Shown here piece by piece: positions 6,305 through 13,556 of a stretch of 18,293 nt of DNA. Both the position numbers and the translations under genes were made by a program. Source of the DNA: Burkholderiaceae bacterium (GTDB taxonomy: Bacteria; Pseudomonadota; Gammaproteobacteria; Burkholderiales; Burkholderiaceae_C); the NCBI GenBank assembly GCA_023268425.1, contig JALRFN010000217.1, positions 1 to 18,293 on the forward strand. Reading direction: 5' to 3'. The notes under the pieces are model-generated. The model was not told the origin of the DNA, ran no database searches, and saw nothing but the letters and a program-made list of their open reading frames with translations. The number at the start of each line of letters is the position of its first letter. Within the stretch, counting starts at the first letter, position 1.

Positions 6305-7117
6305 TCAACGCCCGCTGAACTTCGGCGGGCGTTTTTCTTTGAACGAGGCCACGCCTTCGGCGGCGTCGGCCGTGTCAGACAAGCGCTTTTGTGTCGCCAC
6401 GAAATGTGCGGCGGCAATCAAGGGGCTTTGCTCCACGCACATGCGCACGCTTTGAATCGTCGCCCGCGCGGCCAACGGGGCCACCTGCGACACCGCTTCA
6501 GCCACCCGCAAGGCTTCGTCCAACTCTTGGCCTGCCGGCACGACGCGCTGCACAAAATTCAAGCGCAGCGCCTCTTGTGCGTCGAACTCATCGCCCGTGA
6601 GCAAGTGCAGCAAGGCATTGCCCGAGCCCGCACGCTGTGTCATGCGCAAGGTCGCGCCGCCCGTGGCCATGATGCCGCGCTTGACTTCGAGTTGCGAAAA
6701 GCGACAGTCGTCAGCGGCGATCACGATGTCGGCGGCCAACATCAGTTCGATGCCCAGTGTGTAGGTGATGCCTTTGACCGCGACGATCAGAGGCTTGGTG
6801 CGGCGCGGGTGGCCGTCCATGCCCAGCTCGAAGGGGTCGACTTCAGACATGGGGAAGAGGCGCTCGCCGCGGCGCATGATCGGGGCGATGGTGGGCAAGT
6901 CCAAGCCCGCGGTGAAGTGTTTACCCTCTGCACACAACACGCCCACGCGCAGGCTGTCGTCTTGCTCCAGTCGTGTATAGGCTTGGCTCAGGCCGCGCAT
7001 CATCACTGGCGTGAAGCCGTTGAGTTTGTTGGGTCGGTTGATGCGAATCAGCAGCACGTGTTCGCGCACCTCGCAATCGATGCTGCCTTCGTTGGCGCCG
7101 GGGACGTCGTCGCTCAT
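6305..7117 (-). CDS. Enoyl-CoA hydratase/isomerase family protein (crotonase)
   Basis: A 270-residue crotonase-fold enzyme acting on an acyl-CoA. The first oxyanion-hole loop HFTAGLDL is at 67-74 and the second is in VKGITYTLGIELMLAAD (114-130). Glu124 and Glu144 align with the two catalytic glutamates of enoyl-CoA hydratase (E. coli/rat ELA and PE motifs), so hydratase chemistry is possible. The C-terminal FKEKRPPKFSGR is typical of the family. An ATG 72 bases further upstream is open, but the chosen ATG has a strong AGGAG ribosome site 8-12 bases before it and better family length. The GST gene on the same strand ends 84 bases upstream, so the two may be co-transcribed. The last codons overlap the htpG terminator. 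The exact substrate cannot be told. Confidence 0.9.
   Translation of the reverse strand: MSDDVPGANEGSIDCEVREHVLLIRINRPNKLNGFTPVMMRGLSQAYTRLEQDDSLRVGVLCAEGKHFTAGLDLPTIAPIMRRGERLFPMSEVDPFELGMDGHPRRTKPLIVAVKGITYTLGIELMLAADIVIAADDCRFSQLEVKRGIMATGGATLRMTQRAGSGNALLHLLTGDEFDAQEALRLNFVQRVVPAGQELDEALRVAEAVSQVAPLAARATIQSVRMCVEQSPLIAAAHFVATQKRLSDTADAAEGVASFKEKRPPKFSGR
6307..6340 (+). terminator. Intrinsic terminator of htpG, inside the 3' end of the convergent gene
   Basis: AACGCCCGC (6307-6315) and GCGGGCGTT (6325-6333) form a perfect 9-bp stem with a 9-base loop, followed by TTTCTTT. The same bases encode the last residues (PKFSGR and stop) of the enoyl-CoA hydratase-like gene on the other strand. 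Read from the minus strand there is no comparable T-run, so termination is mainly for htpG. Confidence 0.8.
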
Positions 7118-7201
7118 GTTGGGTTCTCCTGTTGGACTGGTCTTGATGCTGTCACAGCCCACAGGTTTTTGGCGTAGCCCGTGCGACAAACCCAGGGCGT
7201 G

Positions 7202-7921
7202 TCAGCGCTGGGTGCGGTAGGGCTCTTCAAAAGCGAGAAAGTCTGCTTCCGCGCACGCCGCCTGCACCCAGGCTTGCACACTGGGCAAAGCCAACACCCG
7301 CTGCGCATACGCCTGAGCAAGCTCAGACACGGGCAATTGGTAGGTTTGCAAGCGCATCACCACGGGGGCGAAAAACGCGTCCACTGCGCAGAAGTCGCCC
7401 ATCAGCATCGGCCCACCCGACGCTGCCAAGGCCTCGCACCAAGCCGCGTCCAAGCGTGCCACGTCGGCGCGCACACCGGCTTGGTCACGCCAGATCGAAG
7501 CGCCCACCTCGGGCAGCGCAGCTTCGATGTTCATGGGACAGTGCTGGCGCAAGGCAGTGAAGCCGCTGTGCATCTCGGCGCACAAGCTGCGCGCCCGAGC
7601 GCGGCGGGCCGCTTCGCGGGGCCAAACTGGCGCCGCTGGAAATCGTTCGGCCAGATACTCAACCATGGCCAAGCTGTCCCAAACCACCAAGCCTTGGCCT
7701 GCATCGCTTTGCACTTGGGTGTCGACCAGAACCGGTACTTTGCCGACCGGGTTGAGCGCCAAGGCCGCTTGCTTGAAGGCCGAGCTGGGCTCGAAGGAGT
7801 CAAAACGCCAGTTGACTTCTTCAAACGGTAGCCCCAGTTGCGTCATCAACACCCAGGGCCGCATGGACCAACTGGAATAGTTTTTATTGCCGATGCACAG
7901 GCGCAATTCGGGCGTGTTCAT
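7202..7921 (-). CDS. Glutathione S-transferase family protein
   Basis: A 239-residue cytoplasmic GST. The N-terminal thioredoxin-like domain begins LCIGNKNYSSWSMRPW (8-23); serines 16, 17 and 19 are candidates for the residue that activates the glutathione thiol. The cis-proline motif GKVPVL (60-65) and the glutathione-gamma-glutamyl motif WDSLAMVEYL (81-90, with Asp-Ser) follow, then an all-helical C-terminal domain. The NKNYSSWS start is typical of a proteobacterial GST subgroup of unknown substrate. The start was set at the second in-frame ATG, which has GGGGGA about 10 bases upstream; the longer frame adds 21 residues before the fold. It lies between a CsoR-like regulator (stop 59 bases upstream) and the crotonase gene, all on the minus strand. 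Confidence 0.92.
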   Translation of the reverse strand: MNTPELRLCIGNKNYSSWSMRPWVLMTQLGLPFEEVNWRFDSFEPSSAFKQAALALNPVGKVPVLVDTQVQSDAGQGLVVWDSLAMVEYLAERFPAAPVWPREAARRARARSLCAEMHSGFTALRQHCPMNIEAALPEVGASIWRDQAGVRADVARLDAAWCEALAASGGPMLMGDFCAVDAFFAPVVMRLQTYQLPVSELAQAYAQRVLALPSVQAWVQAACAEADFLAFEEPYRTQR

Positions 7922-7980
7922 GTGCTTTCCCCCTGAATATTGGGCGGCACCATGTCCCTGGCACTCGCCACCAAAAAGAT

Positions 7981-8295
7981 TCAACCGTATTTTTCCAGCA
8001 GCTTGGCGCGGCGCTCGATCTCGCTGCGTGCTTGATCGTGGTCTTCACTGCCGGTGGCCGCTTCGATGACCGTACAAGTCATCATGCGGTAAAAGGCCTT
8101 GTCCATGGCTCGACGCGTCGCGGTCATTTGTTGGGCCACGTCTTCGCAATCGCGACCGCCTTCAATCATGTCGACCAAGCCGCGAATTTGCCCCTCGATG
8201 CGTTTGAGGCGGTTCAAGACGTCGCGTTGATGTTCGGCGCGGTAAAGCGAGGCAGCGCTTGCGCCTTGTTCAGTGCTGGAAGATGAAGCGTTCAT
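7981..8295 (-). CDS. CsoR/FrmR/RcnR-family (DUF156) transcriptional repressor
   Basis: A 104-residue all-helical regulator. The family core runs from about residue 18 (LYRAEHQRDVLNRLKRIEGQ) through IRGLVDMIEGGRDCEDV to the MMTCTVIEA helix. Family members are tetramers that release DNA on binding copper, nickel, formaldehyde or persulfide. Cys50 matches the first ligand (Mtb CsoR Cys36), but the positions of CsoR His61 and Cys65 are Thr and Ala; the only other cysteine is Cys74, 24 residues after Cys50. A copper X-H-C-C site is therefore not complete, and a cysteine-based signal such as persulfide is possible. An upstream ATG would add 28 residues with no family similarity; the start at 8295 was preferred although its ribosome site is weak. 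It diverges from the DUF302-FadL genes, which carry a candidate CsoR-type operator, and precedes gst on its own strand. Confidence 0.88.
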   Translation of the reverse strand: MNASSSSTEQGASAASLYRAEHQRDVLNRLKRIEGQIRGLVDMIEGGRDCEDVAQQMTATRRAMDKAFYRMMTCTVIEAATGSEDHDQARSEIERRAKLLEKYG

Positions 8296-8700
8296 GAGCG
8301 TGGCCAATGAATCCAAGAACCTGAAGGCCTTGCAGTATGACAGCCTCGGCACGGTTCGCCCAAGTGCATTCAAGCTCAAACCGGCAGTTGAGCGCTCAGT
8401 TTCCGCTGGCCCCGCCCGTGAACACAGGCAGGCTTGACCCCGACGCGGCGCACCCGATGGGTGAGGTCACCATGCACCCCATTGGGCAGCCCCGAAACGT
8501 GCCGGTAGCGTTATTCCGCCTTGCTGGCAGAAGCCAGCCGCATCGTCACCCCTGGCCAGCCCGCCCCATGACCGCCCGCTTGGGCGCGTCCAACTTCCGG
8601 CTTTAGGTTCAACTTCGATACACGGCCACGGCAAGGCGGCGCTTACCAACGGGGCCAAAGCATTCATGCCATCGGCACCAACTGATACTTTCTTCGCCAG
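8296..8700. other. Long divergent intergenic region with no convincing gene
   Basis: Between the CsoR-like start and the operator of the DUF302 gene, neither strand shows an open frame with a family pattern and a ribosome site. Two short frames (8337-8606 plus, 8467-8712 minus) overlap and have no recognisable motifs. Small structures are present: GGTGA-GG-TCACC (8460-8471) and a 6-bp hairpin GCTGGC-AGAA-GCCAGC (8523-8538). A weak minus-strand promoter for the CsoR-like gene (TTGGGC-N18-CATACT, just upstream of 8340) can be drawn. The rest may be gene remnant or an unrecognised small RNA. Confidence 0.5.
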
Positions 8701-8705
8701 GGAAA

Positions 8706-8721
8706 ATACCATTGGGGGTAT
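8706..8721. promoter_or_regulatory. CsoR/FrmR-type operator before the DUF302 gene
   Basis: ATACC (8706-8710) and GGTAT (8717-8721) form a dyad around ATTGGG, giving an A/T-flanked G-tract of the kind bound by the CsoR/RcnR/FrmR/CstR family (ATACC...GGGGTAT). It overlaps TATAGT (8719-8724), a plausible -10 element, and lies 84 bases upstream of the DUF302 start codon. The neighbouring divergent gene encodes a member of exactly this regulator family. Confidence 0.6.
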
Positions 8722-8804
8722 AGTGTTTTAGCGGTTACGCTCTTGACATGAATCAATCCGGTTGGCCTTGCGTTTGGCCAGCCACATCGCCAGGAGTTTT
8801 GCCC

Positions 8805-9386
8805 ATGAAATGGTCCACCGGCTTGCGCCGCACCTTGATCGCCGCCACTGTTGCTTCCGTCGCTTTGCTCAGCGGTTGCGGCACCATCTCCACGATTGGC
8901 AAGCTCGAGGACGGCGCTGGCGCTGAAGCCAGCCGCATGTGGGACCGCTGGGTCGAAGGCAATGGCGACATTGCTGTGGCCACCACCTGGGAGCGCAAGG
9001 TCAAAAAAGGCGTCTCTGCCGATGACGTGGCAGAAATCCTGAAATCAGTGGCCATTGAGCGCAACATGAAAGAAGTCGGCATCCTGCCCTTGTCCAAGGA
9101 ACTGGAAGCCCGCACTGGCCAGAAGCAAAAACACCTGACGGTTTATTCGTATTGCTCGCCCACCATCGCGCGCGAGATGGTGGATTTCAGCCCGCACATG
9201 GCTGCTTTCTTGCCCTGTCGCATCACCGTGGTCGAGAAAGAAGACGGCTTGTGGCTGTACACGCTGAACATGGACATGATGGTCAAGATGGGCCGCAAAC
9301 TGCCCTCGCCATTGAAAGAAAACGCTTGGTCCGTGCGCCAAACCATCTGGGAAATGATGGAGCGCGCCTCCAAAGGCGAGTTCTAA
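8805..9386 (+). CDS. DUF302-domain lipoprotein
   Basis: A 193-residue protein of unknown biochemical role. It starts with a basic n-region and hydrophobic stretch ending in the lipobox LLSGC, so Cys25 should be lipidated and the protein anchored in the outer or inner membrane facing the periplasm. The C-terminal half has the DUF302 pattern: SYCSPTIAREMV around 126-137, then LPCRITVVEKEDGLWLYTLN around 146-165. The YC and PC cysteines are conserved in many members. DUF302 proteins are frequently found near sulfur-oxidation and thiol-responsive genes. The start was set at the ATG with AGGAG 10-14 bases upstream; an in-frame ATG 57 bases earlier would put 19 residues before the signal peptide. 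A CsoR-type operator lies upstream, and the FadL-like gene follows after a terminator-like hairpin. Confidence 0.85.
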   Translation: MKWSTGLRRTLIAATVASVALLSGCGTISTIGKLEDGAGAEASRMWDRWVEGNGDIAVATTWERKVKKGVSADDVAEILKSVAIERNMKEVGILPLSKELEARTGQKQKHLTVYSYCSPTIAREMVDFSPHMAAFLPCRITVVEKEDGLWLYTLNMDMMVKMGRKLPSPLKENAWSVRQTIWEMMERASKGEF

Positions 9387-9401
9387 ACCTCCATGAAGAA
9401 C

Positions 9402-9426
9402 AGCCGCCCACTGGGGCGGCTTTTTT
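9402..9426 (+). terminator. Intrinsic terminator after the DUF302 gene
   Basis: AGCCGCCC (9402-9409) and GGGCGGCT (9414-9421) make a perfect 8-bp stem with loop ACTG, followed by five more T. It lies 15 bases after the DUF302 stop and 45 bases before the FadL-like start, so it would separate or attenuate the two genes. Confidence 0.88.
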
Positions 9427-9470
9427 GACCCGACACGATTTCCCCACTTGCATCAACCTGGAGACCCAAC

Positions 9471-10841
9471 ATGCGGAAACAACAATTCCAACCCGCAGCC
9501 ATCGCCGCGATCTGCGCAGCCGGCCTGCTGGGCAGCGCCCATGCCACCAACGGCATGAACATGGAGGGCTACGGCCCGATCGCCACTGGCATGGGCGGCG
9601 CCGCCACCGCTTACGACAACGGCACTGCGGCCATGGCCAACAACCCAGCGACTTTGCAGTTGGCGCCGGTGGGCCACCGCTTTGACGGGGCTGTGGGCAT
9701 GTTGGGCCCAGATGTGACCACCACCATGCAAATGCCTGGCGCGACCACCGATGCCTCGAACGGCACGTCTTACGTCATGCCTGCAGTCGGCTGGACCAAG
9801 ACCAGCGACCGCATGACATGGGGCGTCGGCGTTTTTGCACAAGGCGGCATGGGCACGGAGTACGGCTCCGACTCCATGCTGGCCATGGGCTCAGACGGGC
9901 AGGCCATGCGTTCAGAGTTGGGCGTGGGTCGCGTGATCTTCCCGCTGTCATATCGGGTCAACAATCAGTTGACGGTCGGCGCTTCACTGGACTACGTCTG
10001 GGCGAGCTTGGACATGGCCATGGCCACGTCGACCCAGCGTTTGGGCGGCATGGTGACCGGGGGCACATTGGCCGCACAAGTGCCGGCGATGATGGGCATG
10101 AACGGGGGCGCGAGTGCTGGGCGCATCGCTTTCAGCGACACCAACGACTTCACCGGAGCGGCCAAGGGCACAGGCTGGGGTGCAAAAGTGGGCCTGACCT
10201 ACGCCCTCAGCGACACACTGCGCATTGGCGCCAGTTACCACGCCAAAACCCAAATCTCTGATTTGGAAACTGGCGGCACGGCAGCCAGCTTGAGCATGAA
10301 CAATGGTGTCGCGGACACCGGAAAAATCACGGTGCGTGACTTCCAGTGGCCCGCCACCACAGCAGTCGGTGTGCAATGGCAAGCCACGCCGAAACTCAGC
10401 ATCGCGGCGGACCTCAAGCACATTGCTTGGGCCGATGTCATGAAGAACTTCAACATGACCTACACCAGCGCACAGTTGGCACCCGGGGCCACTTTGGACT
10501 TTGCGTTGCCACAAAACTGGAAAGACCAAACGGTGACGATGTTGGGCATGGCCTACCAAGTCACGGACAAGACCACTGTGCGTGCTGGGGTCAACTTGGC
10601 ATCCAACCCAATTCCCAGTGACTTGGCTCATCCTTTGTTCCCCGCCACAGTGAAAAACCATTACACCTTTGGCTTGGATCACCAAATCAGTGATCAATCC
10701 AGCATCAACGCCTCGGTGACGGTGGCACCCAAGGTCTCGGTGGTCAACAACAGCGGCCTCTCACTGCCCAACCCAGAGCCGGCCATGACCATCACCCACA
10801 GCCAAACCAACTTCCAGTTGATGTACAGCTACCGCTATTGA
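9471..10841 (+). CDS. Outer-membrane channel of the FadL/OmpP1/TodX family
   Basis: A 456-residue predicted outer-membrane beta-barrel for uptake of hydrophobic substrates. A Sec signal peptide covers 1-25 with cleavage after AHA. The mature N-terminus TNGMNMEGYG followed by GMGGAATAYDNGTAAMANNPATL has the FadL family features: a Gly-rich plug region and the NPA motif. The remainder alternates short strands (for example AVGVQWQATPKLSIAADLKHI, 21 positions) with turns, and the protein ends YSYRY, a C-terminal aromatic-rich strand suitable for BAM recognition. TGGAG about 10 bases upstream of the ATG sets the start. It follows the DUF302 gene, with a terminator between, and ends at its own strong terminator. 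Substrate unknown; FadL relatives carry fatty acids or aromatic hydrocarbons. Confidence 0.88.
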   Translation: MRKQQFQPAAIAAICAAGLLGSAHATNGMNMEGYGPIATGMGGAATAYDNGTAAMANNPATLQLAPVGHRFDGAVGMLGPDVTTTMQMPGATTDASNGTSYVMPAVGWTKTSDRMTWGVGVFAQGGMGTEYGSDSMLAMGSDGQAMRSELGVGRVIFPLSYRVNNQLTVGASLDYVWASLDMAMATSTQRLGGMVTGGTLAAQVPAMMGMNGGASAGRIAFSDTNDFTGAAKGTGWGAKVGLTYALSDTLRIGASYHAKTQISDLETGGTAASLSMNNGVADTGKITVRDFQWPATTAVGVQWQATPKLSIAADLKHIAWADVMKNFNMTYTSAQLAPGATLDFALPQNWKDQTVTMLGMAYQVTDKTTVRAGVNLASNPIPSDLAHPLFPATVKNHYTFGLDHQISDQSSINASVTVAPKVSVVNNSGLSLPNPEPAMTITHSQTNFQLMYSYRY

Positions 10842-10869
10842 TTTTTTGTCTCATCCTCGAGACTTGTTC

Positions 10870-10906
10870 AACCCCAGCTGGCGCTGCGCCACTGGGGTTG
10901 TTTTTT
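10870..10906 (+). terminator. Intrinsic terminator of the FadL-like gene
   Basis: AACCCCAG (10870-10877) pairs with CTGGGGTT (10892-10899), and inner TGGCG/CGCCA extends the stem past one bulged C. Six T follow at 10901-10906. The T-run overlaps the stop codon of the convergent slt gene. Confidence 0.85.
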
Positions 10907-12869
10907 AGCTGTCGTCGTCGCCATCTTGCACCCACTGTCGCGCGTTCACGCTTGGCGTGAGCACATCGACAAATGCACGCTCAGTGAGCCCCATCACGCG
11001 CCGATAAGTCCACGCGTTGTGCGACACATGTTGTGCGTACAGACGGGTTTCGGTGATGGGCAGGGTTTCGATCCAAATCGCGGTGTCCATGTCCTGCTCA
11101 GGCAACCAGCGCTTGGCCCGGCCTGGCCCGGAGTTATAGGCTACGGCAGCAACAGGCAAGGCACCACCCGACTGGGTCAGCACATGCGCCCAGTAGTGCA
11201 TGCCCAACTTGAGGTTGACTTCGGGCTCGCGCCAGCGCGCCAGGTCTTCGCGTGACATGCCCATGCGCTTGGCCGTCCAACGTGCCGTGCCCGGCATCAA
11301 TTGCATCAAACCCGAGGCCCCAACCGTTGAGCGTGCCACGCTGACAAAACGACTCTCTTGCCGCATCAAACCATAAACGCTGCTCACATCCACGCCCGCT
11401 TCTTGCGCCGCCGCGCTCACCGCCTCACGCCACGGCGTCGGGTAGCGCCGTGAGGCGTCGTCCGGCCCATCGATGCGCAAGCTGGTGTTGATGCAGCGGT
11501 CCCACAAGCCCAATTCACAAGCCCATTGCGCCGCTGCTCGCAAGTCAGCCACGGGCCAATCTTGTCCACGGTGTAAGGCCACGGTGTAGTGCCATTCGCG
11601 CACGCCAGGCCCGTAGAGGCCCAGCGACATCGCCGTTTGTGCGCGCTGCAAGCCCGGGTTTTGCTGCACCTTGCGGATGTCTTGCGCCGAGACCTCGGGC
11701 ACAGCTTCATCCTTGGCCATCAATGGCCAACGCGCTTGCGCCAAAGCGCCGTAATAGCCACCTTGTTCGACCAGGGCTTGGGCCCAACGGCGAGCCTGGG
11801 CTTGCTGTTGCGCATCCCCCGACTGCTGCCAGACCACAGCCTGCCAAAAGCGCCAGGTCGGCTCGTCTCGCAACGCGGCGGGGGATTGACTCAACCAGCG
11901 CTGCAAACGTTTCCAATCAGACAGGCGCAAGGCCGCGCGCAAGCGCCACTCGGCGTGGGTCTCGTCCACCGGCGCCAGATCGGCCGGAAACACCTCGACC
12001 GCTTCAGGCATTTGCGCCAACGCCATCCAAGTCGCCAATGTTGAGGCGACCCAAGTTTGCTGTGGGCGTGACAAGCCGGCGTGGCGAAGTTCAGCCTGCC
12101 ATTGCGTCCATTGCGAGGGTGCTTGCTTGACTTGCCGCAGCCACGCCCACGTTGCCACCTCCGAACGCCAGCGCGCATCGAGCGATTGCTCCAAGCGCTG
12201 CAAAACACGCTCCGGTCGGCGAATCGCCTCGTCCGCCAGCGATGACAGCTGAGCATCCAACAGGCCCGCCAAAGCCTTGGCCTCGCTGCGGCGCCCGTAC
12301 TCCACGGCCTTGCGCACCGCGTCGATCACGCGTTGTTGTGGCCAATGGCCTTGCGCCATCAGGGCCGCTGCGGCAGCCATACACCCCGGCCCTTTGCGTC
12401 GCTGCGCGTCCCACGCCGCCGACACCTTCGCCAAGTCCCAACGTTGTTGCACATGCCACTGCGCCACGCCCACCCAACAAGCAACGTCTTCGTCGTCTTG
12501 CATGCGAAACAGATCGTCTTGAGCCAGCAGGAGCGCCCACTCGCCGCGCTCACCCAGCAAGCGCATCCACTCGTTGCGCAAACGGTCTTCGTGGTAAGTG
12601 CCCGCCCATTGGGTCAAAAACGCCTCAATTTCCGTCGCGGTGGCGTCGGGCAACCGCGCGGACAAAGCCCAGTACTGCAACAGGGGCTGCAAGACATGGT
12701 CTTTGGGTACTCGCGCGCGCAAATTATTCAATGCACTCAAGTCGCGCTGCGCGTATGCGCTGTGCATGCGCTGCCACTCTTCAGCCGTTTGCGCATGCAC
12801 CAGCTGCAGCCACGCAAATGTCCCCCCAACCCAGAATGTGCGCCACAATAAGCGCCAAGCTTCGCGCAT
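10905..12869 (-). CDS. slt: Soluble lytic murein transglycosylase (Slt70 type)
   Basis: A 654-residue periplasmic enzyme that cleaves the MurNAc-GlcNAc bond of peptidoglycan to give 1,6-anhydroMurNAc ends. The N-terminal signal peptide ends near VHA (residue about 26). A long alpha-superhelical domain follows (about 30-470, Trp/Gln/Ala-rich helices), and the SLT catalytic domain fills the C-terminal 170 residues. The catalytic Glu505 lies in GLMRQESRF; ASGLMQLMPGTA and AVAYNSGPGRAKRW are the other hallmark motifs. Length is close to E. coli Slt70 (645). GGGAGG lies 7-12 bases upstream of the start. Its start codon is only 27 bases from that of the divergent fau gene, so its promoter must lie within or across the fau 5' end. 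Its stop overlaps the T-run of the FadL-like gene's terminator. Confidence 0.95.
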   Translation of the reverse strand: MREAWRLLWRTFWVGGTFAWLQLVHAQTAEEWQRMHSAYAQRDLSALNNLRARVPKDHVLQPLLQYWALSARLPDATATEIEAFLTQWAGTYHEDRLRNEWMRLLGERGEWALLLAQDDLFRMQDDEDVACWVGVAQWHVQQRWDLAKVSAAWDAQRRKGPGCMAAAAALMAQGHWPQQRVIDAVRKAVEYGRRSEAKALAGLLDAQLSSLADEAIRRPERVLQRLEQSLDARWRSEVATWAWLRQVKQAPSQWTQWQAELRHAGLSRPQQTWVASTLATWMALAQMPEAVEVFPADLAPVDETHAEWRLRAALRLSDWKRLQRWLSQSPAALRDEPTWRFWQAVVWQQSGDAQQQAQARRWAQALVEQGGYYGALAQARWPLMAKDEAVPEVSAQDIRKVQQNPGLQRAQTAMSLGLYGPGVREWHYTVALHRGQDWPVADLRAAAQWACELGLWDRCINTSLRIDGPDDASRRYPTPWREAVSAAAQEAGVDVSSVYGLMRQESRFVSVARSTVGASGLMQLMPGTARWTAKRMGMSREDLARWREPEVNLKLGMHYWAHVLTQSGGALPVAAVAYNSGPGRAKRWLPEQDMDTAIWIETLPITETRLYAQHVSHNAWTYRRVMGLTERAFVDVLTPSVNARQWVQDGDDDS

Positions 12870-12896
12870 TGCGCGTCCTCCCGTTTTTTTGTCATT

Positions 12897-13556
12897 ATGA
12901 ATATGGGCACCAGCGACGACCAGGACTTTGGCGAACTTTTCTACGGTTCAGACAAAAAAAACTTGCGCCAACAATTGGTGCAACGCCGACTCCACATGCC
13001 CGACCGCGAAGCACGCTCGGTTTGGTTGCAGCGGGTGTTGCGGGTCTGGTTGGTCGAACGCTCAGACACCACCATCGGCGCCTACTGGCCGATCAAAGGC
13101 GAGTTTGACGTTTTGCCCGCGCTGCACCGCTGGCAAGAGGCGGGGCGTGAGACCGATGTGGTGGAAGCCATCGTGCATCGACGCATTGGCCTGCCGGTGG
13201 TGGACAAAGCACACGGCACGCTGCAATTTCACACTTGGTATCCGGGTTGTCCAATGGAGGAAGACGCCTACGGCATCCCCAAGCCCAAGGGCACCGAGGT
13301 CATCGAGCCCACGTTGTTGTTCGTTCCTTGTGTGGGCTATGGCCCAGGCGGCTATCGCTTGGGCTACGGCGGTGGGTTCTACGACAAAACTTTGGCCGCC
13401 TTGAACCCGAGACCGTTCACGGTTGGGTTGGGCTTTGCCAACGCCTTCCTGCCCGAACTGGAACCGGAAGCGCACGACTTGCCCTTGGACGCCATCCTCA
13501 ATGAAAACGGCGTGGTTTGGCCCATGGACAACGTGCAACGCGACTGGAAAACCTGA
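12897..13556 (+). CDS. fau: 5-formyltetrahydrofolate cyclo-ligase
   Basis: A 219-residue cytoplasmic enzyme that converts 5-formyl-THF to 5,10-methenyl-THF with ATP, returning stored folate to the one-carbon pool. Near the N-terminus are the basic DKKNLRQQLVQRR helix (19-31), then YWPIKGEFD (63-71), which provides substrate-binding Glu69, YGIPKP (125-130), and the family signature GYGPGGYRLGYGGGFYD (147-163) for ATP binding. It is slightly longer than the usual 180-200 residues at the N-terminus. No ribosome site is visible before ATG 12897 or before the second Met two codons later; the strand opposite carries the slt ribosome site in that place, so initiation may be leaderless or weak. The tetR-type gene overlaps its stop (TGATG). 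The 6S RNA gene often found before this gene in other proteobacteria cannot fit in the 27-base gap. Confidence 0.94.
   Translation: MNMGTSDDQDFGELFYGSDKKNLRQQLVQRRLHMPDREARSVWLQRVLRVWLVERSDTTIGAYWPIKGEFDVLPALHRWQEAGRETDVVEAIVHRRIGLPVVDKAHGTLQFHTWYPGCPMEEDAYGIPKPKGTEVIEPTLLFVPCVGYGPGGYRLGYGGGFYDKTLAALNPRPFTVGLGFANAFLPELEPEAHDLPLDAILNENGVVWPMDNVQRDWKT

Noticed and set aside
6389..7177. Open frame of 262 codons opposite the crotonase gene
   Set aside because: Shadow frame; the crotonase has both catalytic glutamates and a strong ribosome site.
8337..8712. Two short overlapping frames (89 codons plus, 81 codons minus) in the long spacer
   Set aside because: No ribosome site, no motif, Pro/Arg-rich low-information composition; kept as intergenic.
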